This document shows, piece after piece, positions 53,746-62,054 of a stretch of DNA of 64,000 nucleotides (the stretch's first letter is position 1; every line of letters starts with the position of its first letter). The notes beneath the pieces were generated by a model. That model did no database searches and had not been told where the DNA came from. It saw only the letters and a list, made by a program, of their open reading frames with translations. This DNA comes from Chryseobacterium sp. ISL-6. GTDB taxonomy: Bacteria; Bacteroidota; Bacteroidia; Flavobacteriales; Weeksellaceae. The stretch covers positions 744,001 to 808,000 of the forward strand of contig NZ_JAGGPT010000006.1 of the NCBI RefSeq assembly GCF_018613715.1. The letters are read 5' to 3'. A program made the translations under genes and the position numbers.

Positions 53746-54819
53746 TTAATTAAGGTTGAAAATATCTTCCCCTTCTGTTGAGAAGGCTGTACACAGTTCA
53801 AAAGCTTTTTGTGCTTTGAGTTGCGCTGTTCCACCCATGACAATAGATTGTAATTTTGCTTCATCATCTTTGTAGGTACGGACGTTTTGATAATACCCTG
53901 TGACGGCGTTGTACGCCCCAAACAATGTCCCTTTGGTCGTCTCCATCTGTTGGCTATCGCTTATCATGGCGTATGCAAAGGCATCTTCTACGGTATTTTT
54001 GAAAACCGTTGAAATATCATCGTCATTGCCGTTTTGCAGGTGTTTCATGGTTTCATTGTTAGGGCATAATGCTAACTGAATGAGCTTTTTCACCTCCCTA
54101 TCATTCACCTTCACTTTTGCCCATTGGTTAAAAATCCCCTCTAGTTCAATAGTCATTTTGTTTGCCAGTCCCATTACTTTATGAGCATCCTCCAAACGTT
54201 GTTTTGCTCCCGAAGTATGGCGGATACGAACCACATTGCTCATATTGCGCAGGGAAGCGTTAAGCGTATTCTGGCAGACTATTCTTATGGGTATAAAAGC
54301 GGCTGTAATACTTCCCTTACCATCGTGTGAGGTGGTCAGGAAAATGTACTTTTCTACGACATCGTCGCCATTTCCAATACGGATATAATCAGGTAGTTTG
54401 GCGGTAATAAAAATACGCTCCCCATTGCCCAATGCTCCTGCTGTCTCGTATAGAATACCGTCGCCACCCCCTACAATGGAATCAAAGAATGAGAAGGCTT
54501 CACGGTTCTGTACAATTTGGTAGTCTTTGCCCACTACACCGAGTACGGCATTGTTGTCGTTTCTGACATTGGCGAAATAGTTTGGAACATGGAGTTCACT
54601 GTCTGCAATCTCGATGCCCTGTGAAGTCTCTATAATGCCCGAACCTTTTGTAAAAAGTGGGGTTTTGATAACTTCATAATCTAAACCTGCGTGTTTGATT
54701 GCTTCTTCACTTGTTGGATAGTCTTCAACGATTTGCCCTAATCCGTGCCATGCTTTCTGCTGTACACTGAAAAATGAATAATTGCCTGTTCTGCTGTTGA
54801 AATTTAAGTTATGTGCCAT
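53746..54819 (-). CDS. DUF932 (phage/plasmid-type) protein
   Basis: 357 residues matching DUF932 proteins of plasmids, phages and ICEs: AHNLNFNSRTGNYSFFSVQQKAWHGLGQIV at the start, VGKDYQIVQNREAFSFFDSIVGGGDGILYETAGALGNGERIFITAKLP, FLTTSHDGKGSITAAFIPIRIVCQNTLNASLRN, and KGTLFGAYNAVTGYYQN. Members are linked to DNA replication or maintenance of mobile elements; exact function unknown. It is the second gene of the operon, after ssb. Confidence 0.92.
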   Translation of the reverse strand: MAHNLNFNSRTGNYSFFSVQQKAWHGLGQIVEDYPTSEEAIKHAGLDYEVIKTPLFTKGSGIIETSQGIEIADSELHVPNYFANVRNDNNAVLGVVGKDYQIVQNREAFSFFDSIVGGGDGILYETAGALGNGERIFITAKLPDYIRIGNGDDVVEKYIFLTTSHDGKGSITAAFIPIRIVCQNTLNASLRNMSNVVRIRHTSGAKQRLEDAHKVMGLANKMTIELEGIFNQWAKVKVNDREVKKLIQLALCPNNETMKHLQNGNDDDISTVFKNTVEDAFAYAMISDSQQMETTKGTLFGAYNAVTGYYQNVRTYKDDEAKLQSIVMGGTAQLKAQKAFELCTAFSTEGEDIFNLN

Positions 54820-54884
54820 GATGTTAAATGTTTATTGTTACAATTGATTTTAGAGAATATGTAAAGACTGTTGAGTCATTGCTA

Positions 54885-55274
54885 TTAAAATGGGAGGTCA
54901 TCTTCTTCCTTTTTTACAGACTTGCTGTCCTTTGCAGCAGTGTTAGCTTCTGCGGTTTGTGATTTCTTCCCACCTCCGTAGAATTTGATTTGTGAGGTAT
55001 GGAAATTTAGCCCTGCGTGTGGTTCTCCGTCACTGCCTTGCCATGCTCTTGTATATACTCTGCCCGATAGTTCTACCAAAGTACCTTTGGTAAGTGCTTT
55101 TGCTACATTAGGACTAATCCAATAGGCGCAATCGAAGTAGGTTGTTTGCTCGATGCGTTCTCCCTGTTTGTTCTTGTAGCTGTCGTTTGTAGCTACTGAG
55201 AAATTCACGACTTGTTTGTCCTGCAACACGGTGCGTACCTCCGCATCACGTGTCAATCGTCCGATAATGTTCAT
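54885..55274 (-). CDS. ssb: Single-stranded DNA-binding protein
   Basis: 129 residues. OB-fold motifs are IIGRLTRDAEVRTV, VVNFSVATNDSY, TTYFDCAYWIS and GTLVELSGRVYTRAW, followed by a linker and the acidic C-terminal tip EEDDLPF that recruits partner proteins. Typical of plasmid- or ICE-borne SSBs. First gene of the long minus-strand operon. Protects ssDNA during transfer or replication of the element. Confidence 0.95.
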   Translation of the reverse strand: MNIIGRLTRDAEVRTVLQDKQVVNFSVATNDSYKNKQGERIEQTTYFDCAYWISPNVAKALTKGTLVELSGRVYTRAWQGSDGEPHAGLNFHTSQIKFYGGGKKSQTAEANTAAKDSKSVKKEEDDLPF

Positions 55275-55717
55275 AATCTTTGTTTTAAGGTTTTACATTC
55301 TTGTTATGCTTCCATTTCCCTTTTCCAGTGCCTTTTCCGAGAAGATTTTTTCAAAAGAAAAAACGGAAAAAAAGAAAGCAGACAATAACATCAGACAGTA
55401 GCTTATAGCAAGAAAAAAAATGATTTAATGGGGGTTCCTTTAGGGGGAAACCGTTCATTCATTTATTTTCTTGATGGGATAGTGTGCGGGGTGTCTTATG
55501 TAACTTGGCTGCCTTTTTGTCCGTTTCTTATGAAAAATTCTTCCATCCATTATTAAAAAACCTTTCCTAATTTTCAAATCAACGGCATAGAAAAGAAGAT
55601 CAAGGATTAGCCAAAGACAGCCTTATAAAGCCAATAAATTCCTCTTTGTGATGAATGAGAGCCATAGGAACTATCTTACAGCGACAAATGAAAGTTTAAC
55701 AGAAATAATAAAAGCAG
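55275..55717. promoter_or_regulatory. Divergent control region of the mobile-element module
   Basis: 443 bp between the divergent ssb operon and the excisionase-like gene, with no gene. Contains purine-rich and GGGG/CCCC-like stretches (GGGGGTTCCTTTAGGGGGAAACC near 55430-55453) that could form a small hairpin. It probably holds both promoters; no individual site is certain. Confidence 0.4.
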
Positions 55718-55993
55718 ATGGAAATAGACATCATTACACAGAAAGATCTCCAGGTTTTCAAGCAGGAATTGCTAAAGGAAATCAAAGATTTAATAGATGG
55801 CCGGGTTGGCAACACAGCGGAACGGGAATGGCTGAAGAGCGGTGATGTACGTAAGATGTTGAAAGTATCGCCCGGTACTCTCCAGAACCTGCGGATCAAT
55901 GGAAGTCTTCCATATAGAAAGATCGGGGGCAGTATGTATTACCGCACGAAGGATATTGCTGAAATGATGGAACAGAAAGAGCATGACAACTAA
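55718..55993 (+). CDS. Excisionase-like HTH protein
   Basis: 91 residues. An N-terminal helix (IITQKDLQVFKQELLKEIKDLID) precedes an HTH_17-type winged helix: WLKSGDVRKMLKVSPGTLQNLRINGSLPYRKIGGSMYYRTKDIAEMME, the common Bacteroidetes mobile-element form. Such proteins act as excision or transfer regulators. It faces away from the ssb operon and its stop overlaps the next ATG. Confidence 0.85.
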   Translation: MEIDIITQKDLQVFKQELLKEIKDLIDGRVGNTAEREWLKSGDVRKMLKVSPGTLQNLRINGSLPYRKIGGSMYYRTKDIAEMMEQKEHDN

Positions 55994-56282
55994 TTGGACT
56001 GAAAAAGCACAGGTTGTACTTAGTCATTTTTTTAAGAGACTAGCAGATGATGTCCGGATTCTGCCGATACATCTGGGATTAATAATGGCATTACTTTATT
56101 ATCATAATGGTGAAGAATTTATAGATGATTTTCATGCGAGCCGGAGAAAGCTAATGAATTTTTCAGGAATACGATCTGTTAATACTTATCATAAGTATCT
56201 TTCCGAGCTAGTTAAGTATGGCTATATAGCCTACATTCCTTCATGGCATCCAAAAAAAGCAAGTCGTTTTAGGTTTATTTAG
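55983..56282 (+). CDS. Small wHTH-like mobile-element protein
   Basis: 99 residues. The middle (HLGLIMALLYYHNGEEFIDDFHASRRKLMNFSGIRSVNTYHKYLSELVKYGYIAYIPSWHPKKASRFRF) has the layout of a replication- or transcription-type winged helix: a recognition-like helix and a C-terminal wing. It overlaps the excisionase-like gene by 11 bases and is usually found paired with it in Bacteroidetes elements. Function unknown. Confidence 0.7.
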   Translation: MTTNWTEKAQVVLSHFFKRLADDVRILPIHLGLIMALLYYHNGEEFIDDFHASRRKLMNFSGIRSVNTYHKYLSELVKYGYIAYIPSWHPKKASRFRFI

Positions 56283-56699
56283 TTTACATTTTTATGAACA
56301 CTAAAGTACCAACTCGTATTATTCTTTCAAAAAGTTCCAAAACGGGTCTGTCACGATTTAATTTTGCAAAGAGATCTTCCAATAAATAGGGTCATCAGAG
56401 GAGCCGATATCTACATATCAATAGACCTTGATACAAAATAAAAAGAAGCAAAACAGAAACTTAAAATTATATCTACTTGTACTTTTTAATTTAATTAAGT
56501 CTATTTTTTTATATTTGTAGTCTCTTATGAAATTATTCAGAATTACATCTTCCCAAATTACACCGCCTTAATTTAGTTTGGCCAATAATTTATTATATAT
56601 CCAAAAAACCTTTTGGGTAATTTTTCTTATACTTTTCAAAATAGACTTTAAATAATTATTCCCATGGTGTTACTATGGGCTAAAATATAGATTATACAT
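56283..56699. other. Intergenic region before SulP gene
   Basis: 417 bp, A/T-rich, no gene. A TATATTTG box at 56510-56517 fits the TAnnTTTG consensus but lacks a well-spaced -33 TTG. The SulP promoter is expected in the last 200 bp. Confidence 0.35.
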
Positions 56700-58235
56700 A
56701 TGGAAAACACTTTCTTTAGTTTTCAATCATTACGAAATGTAAATATTAAAAATGAAATTTTAGCAGGATTAACTGTTGCCATGACCATGATTCCGGAATC
56801 ATTATCGTTTGCGATTCTGGCAGGGCTTTCACCATTAACAGGGTTATATGCTGCCTTTTTAATGGGTATAGTAACAGCATTTCTGGGTGGTCGGCCCGGA
56901 ATGGTATCCGGTGGTGCAGGTGCGACTGTGGTGGTACTGATTGCTTTGGCTTCTACTCATGGTGTCGAGTATCTTTTTGGTGCGGTAGTATTGGCAGGAA
57001 TTCTACAATTGTTAGTTGGTGTTTTAAGGCTCGGAAAATTTGTGAGATTAATTCCACAACCCGTTATGTATGGCTTTTTGAATGGACTAGCAGTGATCAT
57101 TTTTATGGCACAAGTAGCACAGTTTAAGATTGTAAAAAATGGAGTAAGCTCCTGGATGGAAGGATCTTCCTTTTTAATTATGGCTGGGTTGACACTTCTG
57201 ACCATTGCCATCGTTTTTATTTTCCCTAAGATTACAAAGGCTGTTCCATCCTCACTAGTAGCAATCATTGTTGTTTTCGGTCTGGTTCACTTCTTAAACA
57301 TAGATACCAAAAAAGTTATAGATATAGCATCTGTCAGCGGCTCTCTACCTTCTTTTCATATTCCAAATATTCCCTTTAATATAGAAGCCTTACAAATTAT
57401 CTTTCCTTATGCAGCTATCATGGCGGGAGTTGGACTTATTGAGTCTTTGTTGACCTTAAATATGGTAGATGAGTTGACCAATACGAAAGGTAATTCCAAT
57501 AAAGAGGCCTGCGCGCAGGGTGTTGCTAATATTACCAATGGTTTTTTCGGAGGAATGGGAGGATGTGCTATGGTTGCACAGACATTGGTAAATATAAGTG
57601 CTGGAGCACGAACCAGAATCTCGGCAATTATAGGAGCGCTGACTATTTTAATTATCATTCTCGCTGGAGGGCCAATCATTGAACAAATACCAATGGCAGC
57701 GTTGGTTGGCGTAATGATGATGGTAGCTATTGGAACGTTTGAATGGATATCTTTCCGTATCATCACTAAAATGCCTAAATCAGATATTTTCGTGGGCATG
57801 CTTGTAGCTGTAATCACAGTTTTACTACATAATCTAGCTTTAGCAGTACTGATTGGCGTTATTATATCAGCATTAGTTTTTGCCTGGGATAATGCGAAAA
57901 GAATCAGAGCAAAAAAATCAATTGATGAATCTGGTAATAAAGTGTATGAGATTTACGGGCCGCTTTTCTTTGGAAGTACAACCGCATTTGTCGACAAATT
58001 TGATGCAATGAATGATCCGGGTAAAATCATTATTGATTTCAAAGAATCTCGTGTAGCAGATATGTCAGCCATAGAAGCTCTAAAAAAAGTAATCGAAAAA
58101 TACAAAACATATAATAAAGGTGTAGTTCTAAAACATTTAAGTTCCGACTGTATACAATTATTAGAGAATGCAAATGGATTTATCGAAGTGGATTTACATA
58201 CCGATCCAACTTATAAAGTGATGCCGGGCAAATAA
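56700..58235 (+). CDS. SulP-family inorganic anion transporter with STAS domain
   Basis: 511 residues. The membrane domain has the SulP signature near the N-terminus (NEILAGLTVAMTMIPESLSFAILAGLSPLTGLYAAFLMGIVTAFLGGRPGMVSGGAGATVVV) and about 10-12 helices up to residue 400. A cytoplasmic STAS domain follows (YEIYGPLFFGSTTAFVDKF...KIIIDFKESRVADMSAIEALKKVIEKY). SulP proteins carry sulfate, bicarbonate or other anions; the substrate is not predictable. It lies between element genes and the integrase, so it may be cargo. It has a terminator downstream. Confidence 0.93.
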   Translation: MENTFFSFQSLRNVNIKNEILAGLTVAMTMIPESLSFAILAGLSPLTGLYAAFLMGIVTAFLGGRPGMVSGGAGATVVVLIALASTHGVEYLFGAVVLAGILQLLVGVLRLGKFVRLIPQPVMYGFLNGLAVIIFMAQVAQFKIVKNGVSSWMEGSSFLIMAGLTLLTIAIVFIFPKITKAVPSSLVAIIVVFGLVHFLNIDTKKVIDIASVSGSLPSFHIPNIPFNIEALQIIFPYAAIMAGVGLIESLLTLNMVDELTNTKGNSNKEACAQGVANITNGFFGGMGGCAMVAQTLVNISAGARTRISAIIGALTILIIILAGGPIIEQIPMAALVGVMMMVAIGTFEWISFRIITKMPKSDIFVGMLVAVITVLLHNLALAVLIGVIISALVFAWDNAKRIRAKKSIDESGNKVYEIYGPLFFGSTTAFVDKFDAMNDPGKIIIDFKESRVADMSAIEALKKVIEKYKTYNKGVVLKHLSSDCIQLLENANGFIEVDLHTDPTYKVMPGK

Positions 58236-58311
58236 TCAAAAAGCAGAATTCGCACATTATGCAGATTGGTATTTAGCTGGAAAATTCTTGATGCTAAATT
58301 TATTATATCAT

Positions 58312-58349
58312 AAAAAAGCATCTTGACAGTTAATATCAAGATGCTTTTT
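58312..58349. terminator. Bidirectional terminator between SulP gene and integrase
   Basis: AAAAAAGCATCTTGA and TCAAGATGCTTTTT arms with a 9-base loop; A and T runs on either side serve both convergent genes. Confidence 0.9.
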
Positions 58350-58373
58350 GCGAAAGAGTAGGACTGGGGGAGG

Positions 58374-59591
58374 TTATTGCGATTGTAATTTTTGCTGTAA
58401 GATTTCCATATCAAAACCAACACGGGTGTCTAGGAGCTTAGCATAATGCTGAGTAGTTTTGATATTAATATGACCAAGCATTTTCGATACTGTTTCGATA
58501 GGGACATTATTTGAAAGGGTAACTGTAGTAGCAAAAGTATGACGGGCTTTATGAAAAGTAAGCTCTTTGGTAATCTCGCACAAGTCAGCTATTTCTTTGA
58601 GATAACTGTTCATTTTTTGATTGCTCAGTACAGGTAGGGCGAGTCCCTTTGCAACAGACGGTGGGTAGTCAGCATATTTCTCAATAATTTCCAGTGCGTT
58701 TGGCAGTAATGGTATATTCGAATTAATTTCTGTTTTTTCACGGCTTGTAAGTATCCATAATTTTGTGTCTACTCCCTTAGCAATGTCTGAAGTCCGTAAT
58801 TGTTTAACATCGATGTAAGATAATCCGGTATAACAGCAAAAAACAAAGATATCCCGAACATGCTGTAACCGTGGAATCTTGAAATCTTTACACTCTATTC
58901 TTGCAAGCTCATCTCTAGTGAGGAATTCCTTTTCTTTAGCTCTTACTTTTGGTTTGTAGAGGATAAATGGATTTTCTTTGATCCAGCGGTGTGCTATACA
59001 AAGATTAATGATTTTGCGGAAATGCTTCATGTATTTTGCAGTTGTTATGGCAGAACAGCTTTTATCAGATCGTAGAAAAAATTCTAAACCTACAATAAAA
59101 GAATGGTCAATCTGCATGATATCAATATCCTTTGTTTTATACTGTTTTAAAATATATGTACTGATATGATTTGTTGTGGTTTTGTAGCCTTTTAAGGTAT
59201 TAGATTTGAATTCTTTTCCTAATAGAGCTTCCATTTTTTTATTATGGTCCTCAAATTCCTGTATTAAATACCTCCGATCAATATCCTTTCCAAGAAATTT
59301 TAGCTTAAGCAATTCAGAGGTAACCTCAGAACCTTCTTTGGTCAATTGCAGATGAATATTTGCAACCTTACGGTCGAGCGCATCTAAATAGGTATTTAGT
59401 AATTTGCTTTCCTCTTTGGTTCCGTTCATTCTATTTGCTTTCGAATTCCATCTTACGGGCTCACATTCTTTTCCGGTGGATACTTCCTTAGGAATGCCAT
59501 TTAGTGTGATTCGCAAATAAATTGGTTTAGGTCCACTTACATAATTTTTGGGTTTCTTCAAATAGAAGAGTAATGAATAATTTGTACTCAT
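58374..59591 (-). CDS. Tyrosine recombinase (site-specific integrase)
   Basis: 405 residues: arm-binding N-terminal domain (LRITLNGIPKEVSTGKECEPVRWNSKANRMNG), SAM-like core-binding domain (about 105-205) and catalytic domain. Catalytic residues seen: His347 and Arg350 in HKARHTF, His374 in LGH, Tyr383 in TQHYAKL. In box I the usual arginine is Ser258 (TGLSYIDVKQL), as in integrases of Bacteroides conjugative transposons. It inserts and excises the element, and it is the last gene before the core rpsT-tRNA-Glu unit, facing away from it. Confidence 0.95.
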   Translation of the reverse strand: MSTNYSLLFYLKKPKNYVSGPKPIYLRITLNGIPKEVSTGKECEPVRWNSKANRMNGTKEESKLLNTYLDALDRKVANIHLQLTKEGSEVTSELLKLKFLGKDIDRRYLIQEFEDHNKKMEALLGKEFKSNTLKGYKTTTNHISTYILKQYKTKDIDIMQIDHSFIVGLEFFLRSDKSCSAITTAKYMKHFRKIINLCIAHRWIKENPFILYKPKVRAKEKEFLTRDELARIECKDFKIPRLQHVRDIFVFCCYTGLSYIDVKQLRTSDIAKGVDTKLWILTSREKTEINSNIPLLPNALEIIEKYADYPPSVAKGLALPVLSNQKMNSYLKEIADLCEITKELTFHKARHTFATTVTLSNNVPIETVSKMLGHINIKTTQHYAKLLDTRVGFDMEILQQKLQSQ

Positions 59592-59689
59592 GATTTCACT
59601 AATTTAGGTTAATAAAGTTAGCCTAGCAGTGAAGGTAAATCAAGATGTATACGTTGTGTATGTGTTATAATTAGATGCTTACGTTATTC

Positions 59690-59737
59690 TCAGTGAGTAT
59701 TTTACTTGGTAACATTGACTCACTGAATGACTCACTT
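59690..59737. repeat. Short repeats beside integrase, candidate arm or core sites
   Basis: TGACTCACT occurs at 59716-59724 and again at 59728-59736 as a direct repeat with 12-bp spacing. Its inverse AGTGAGTA is at 59692-59699. They lie upstream of the integrase start and before the tRNA terminator, where arm-type integrase sites and the attachment core would be expected. No copy at the other end of the element was recognised. Confidence 0.45.
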
Positions 59738-59780
59738 TTTATTTGAGAAAAATTGAATATTTTGGTAACCCTATAAAGCA

Positions 59781-59814
59781 AAAAACCCTGCAAATCATAT
59801 GATTTGCAGGGTTT
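59781..59814. terminator. Terminator of the rpsT-tRNA-Glu unit
   Basis: AAAACCCTGCAAATCAT and ATGATTTGCAGGGTTTT form a perfect inverted repeat. It follows the tRNA on the minus strand and separates it from the mobile element. Confidence 0.9.
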
Positions 59815-59838
59815 TACATGTTTCGATTAGAAACCTAG

Positions 59839-59910
59839 TAGCCCGTAGGGGAGTCGAACCCCTCTTACCAGAATGAAAATCTGAGGTCCTAACCGATAGA
59901 CGAACGGGCC
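59839..59910 (-). tRNA. tRNA-Glu (UUC)
   Basis: A 72-base cloverleaf: acceptor GGCCCGT pairs with ACGGGCT, the anticodon stem TCAGA/TCTGG closes the loop TTTTCAT with anticodon TTC, and the T arm contains GGTTCGACTCC. CCA is not encoded. It begins 10 bases after the rpsT stop, so it is probably co-transcribed with rpsT. Confidence 0.95.
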
Positions 59911-59920
59911 AACTATCCGT

Positions 59921-60175
59921 TTACGCTAATTTATTAACGTGCTTAGTTAATTTACTTTTCAAGTTAGCAGCTTTGTTTTTGTGGATAATATTTTTCTTAG
60001 CTAATTTATCCAACAAAGAGATCACTTTAGGCAATTGCTCTGCAGCAGAAGCTTTGTCTTCTTCATTTCTCAATACCTTCATCGCTGATCTTGCAGTCTT
60101 GTGGTAGTATCTGTTACGAACTTTTCTAACTTCGTTTTGTCTAATTCTCTTTAATGCTGATTTATGATTTGCCAT
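59921..60175 (-). CDS. rpsT: 30S ribosomal protein S20
   Basis: 84 residues from ATG 60175 ([34 protein letters not shown]...[22 protein letters not shown]). This is the full family length and the typical basic helical protein that binds 16S rRNA. The upstream ATG at 60196 lies in the -7 region of the promoter and is rejected. A core gene that marks the chromosome side of the window. A short leader of about 12 bases follows the promoter at 60193-60224. Confidence 0.97.
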   Translation of the reverse strand: MANHKSALKRIRQNEVRKVRNRYYHKTARSAMKVLRNEEDKASAAEQLPKVISLLDKLAKKNIIHKNKAANLKSKLTKHVNKLA

Positions 60176-60192
60176 ATCGTTCAAATGTGAGT

Positions 60193-60224
60193 GCAAAAGT
60201 AAAAACTTTTTTCTTATCTGCCAA
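60193..60224 (-). promoter_or_regulatory. rpsT promoter
   Basis: On the minus strand TTG, 20 bases, then TACTTTTG matches the Bacteroidetes TTG/TAnnTTTG promoter. The -7 box ends about 18 bases before the rpsT ATG. Confidence 0.75.
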
Positions 60225-60242
60225 ATTTATTTTTAAAAAAAA

Positions 60243-60563
60243 TCAATTTTCTTCAGATAGATATTTTCTCAGTTTGTCTATTGCTTGTTCTATTTTAAAA
60301 TTTTCTTGTTCTTTATCTATTTTCTTGATAATATTTCCCAACATTATCATTGCATTGTTCCATTCTCCAGTAGTATTGGTGAAGGTTAGTCCATCTATGG
60401 TTACTTCAAAGGCTACCCTTTCTCCATACCTGTAAAGCCTGAAACTTATTTTCTCATCTCTGCCTATTATCCCATCTTCATTAACTTTCAAGTCGTAACT
60501 TTTTGGGTTAGAGTGGATTTTCTTAAAAAGCAATGTCGCTTCTTGAATTTTTAAATCCGGCAT
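60243..60563 (-). CDS. Conserved hypothetical protein
   Basis: 106 residues, soluble (PDLKIQEATLLFKKIHSNPKSYDLKVNEDGIIGRDEKISFRLYRYGERVAFEVTIDGLTFTNTTGEWNNAMIMLGNIIKKID). Alpha/beta pattern without recognised family. It lies between two tRNA-Glu genes in the core segment and begins 14 bases after the second tRNA, suggesting co-transcription. Confidence 0.65.
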   Translation of the reverse strand: MPDLKIQEATLLFKKIHSNPKSYDLKVNEDGIIGRDEKISFRLYRYGERVAFEVTIDGLTFTNTTGEWNNAMIMLGNIIKKIDKEQENFKIEQAIDKLRKYLSEEN

Positions 60564-60577
60564 GATATCAAATTTGG

Positions 60578-60649
60578 TAGCCTATAGGGGAATCGAACCC
60601 CTGTTGCAAGAATGAAAATCTTGAGTCCTAACCACTAGACGAATAGGCC
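60578..60649 (-). tRNA. tRNA-Glu (UUC), second copy
   Basis: 72 bases: acceptor GGCCTAT/ATAGGCT, anticodon stem CAAGA/TCTTG around TTTTCAT (anticodon TTC), T arm GGTTCGATTCC. It differs from the first copy in acceptor and anticodon stems but has the same anticodon. CCA is not encoded. Confidence 0.95.
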
Positions 60650-60663
60650 AAATTTTGAGGTTG

Positions 60664-60695
60664 CAAAAGTAATAATTTACTTCTTAACTTCAAAA
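60664..60695 (-). promoter_or_regulatory. Promoter of second tRNA-Glu
   Basis: Minus strand: TTTTGAAG, about 19 bases, then TACTTTTGC, i.e. the same -33/-7 pattern as at rpsT, ending 15 bases before the tRNA 5' end. Confidence 0.7.
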
Positions 60696-60707
60696 TTATT
60701 TTTTGTT

Positions 60708-62000
60708 CTATCTGTAAACCTTTTGTATGATAGTATTCTTAATTCCCTTTGATTCAAGGTCTTTCTGAAGTTTTACAGCATCCTCCAAAGTGTATACTTT
60801 TCCATAAGTATAGTAGAAAGTTCCGTTTTCTTTATTCCTTTCTACATCTTTTAGGGTTTGGAGAATAAACGAATTGCCATTCAATTTGTCACCAACATAC
60901 AACTCGATGGTGTAATATCCGGTGCTTATTTTTTGGTTAGGCATAAATCCTACGGCAAATGCATTTTTAAATCCAGCATCTCTGGCTGTTTTAAGATTGA
61001 TATCTTTTATAGATGCCATATTGGTTACCCCATAATAGTATTTATATTGGCCGTTGTCTTTTATTGGAAGAATATAGTTTAGCCCTTTTAAAGCAGGATC
61101 ACCATCGTTATATTTGGTAGGTGAACTCATCAGCAGGATTCTGAAGTCATTTTTTAAAGCCACCTCTACAAGCTTTTCAGGCTCAGGCTTTTTAGTGGCC
61201 ATAACAGAAGAGCCACCGGATTTTCTGTCAATTGCTTTCTTATAATCGATAATAGCCTGATAGATACTTTCTGCAATCTCATCCTGTCCTTTGTCAGATG
61301 CTAAATAATGACTTTCTTCTGCATGATTGATAAATCCGGTTTCAATAAGAACGGAAGGCATTGCATTCATACGAAGAACGTGTAAGTTTTTTTGGAAAAC
61401 ACCTCTTGAGAACCTTTTATCTTTATTTACAAAATTATCTTCTACCAAACCTCCAAATAGAAGACTGGATTCAAGATATTTGCTCTGCTGAAGCTTTAGT
61501 GCAATTAAAGATTCCGGTGAGCCGGCATCATAAGAACCAAAGGTCTGTCTATCTTTTTCATCCAGAAAAATCACATCATTTTCTCTTTTTGCCACTTCCA
61601 GATTGGTGTCATTTTGATCGGGTCCCTGAACATAGGTTTCTGTTCCATACGCCGAAGATCGCTGTGCAGAATTACAATGGACGGAAATAAAAAGATCAGC
61701 TTTGCTTCTGTTAGCAAGATTGGTTCTATCGGAAAGAGAAGGGTATTCGTCGAATTTACGGGTATAGATTACTTTAAAGTCTTTATTTTTTTCAAGCATC
61801 CTTCCTACTTTTAACACAACGGAAAGGGTTACATCTTTTTCTGCTAAAAGTCCAATATCGCTATAAGTTCTCTTCGCACCAGAATCACTTCCCCCATGTC
61901 CAGCGTCTAAAACGAGTGTGAATTTTTTTTGTGAAAAAAAGAAATTACTCGATAGTATGAGGAGAAATGATAAAATTATTTTAAATTTTTGTTTGTACAT
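60708..62000 (-). CDS. N-acetylmuramoyl-L-alanine amidase with C-terminal SPOR-like domain
   Basis: 430 residues. Signal peptide to about residue 23 (IILSFLLILSSNFFFSQ). Amidase_3 domain with zinc-binding motifs: VLDAGHGGSDSGAK (His34), EKDVTLSVVLKVG (Glu), ADLFISVHCNS (His about 107) and PSVLIETGFINHAEE (catalytic Glu). A linker and a C-terminal SPOR-like repeat region follow (DNGQYKYYYG..., YTYGKVYTLEDAVKLQKDLESKGIKNTIIQKVYR). It cleaves peptidoglycan stem peptides, usually during cell separation. Divergent from lptD. Confidence 0.95.
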   Translation of the reverse strand: MYKQKFKIILSFLLILSSNFFFSQKKFTLVLDAGHGGSDSGAKRTYSDIGLLAEKDVTLSVVLKVGRMLEKNKDFKVIYTRKFDEYPSLSDRTNLANRSKADLFISVHCNSAQRSSAYGTETYVQGPDQNDTNLEVAKRENDVIFLDEKDRQTFGSYDAGSPESLIALKLQQSKYLESSLLFGGLVEDNFVNKDKRFSRGVFQKNLHVLRMNAMPSVLIETGFINHAEESHYLASDKGQDEIAESIYQAIIDYKKAIDRKSGGSSVMATKKPEPEKLVEVALKNDFRILLMSSPTKYNDGDPALKGLNYILPIKDNGQYKYYYGVTNMASIKDINLKTARDAGFKNAFAVGFMPNQKISTGYYTIELYVGDKLNGNSFILQTLKDVERNKENGTFYYTYGKVYTLEDAVKLQKDLESKGIKNTIIQKVYR

Positions 62001-62022
62001 CTTACAGTTTTAAAAATTATAC

Positions 62023-62030
62023 TAATTTTG
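62023..62030 (+). promoter_or_regulatory. Possible -7 box of lptD promoter
   Basis: TAATTTTG fits TAnnTTTG and lies 25 bases before the TTG start of lptD. No -33 TTG at ideal spacing was seen. Confidence 0.4.
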
Positions 62031-62054
62031 AGCCTTAATTATATATAAGAAAAA

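Noticed and set aside
59839..60649. Two tRNA-Glu genes as attL/attR duplicates of the element
   Set aside because: They differ in acceptor and anticodon stems and each has its own normal context (rpsT transcript, own promoter), so they are ordinary gene copies.
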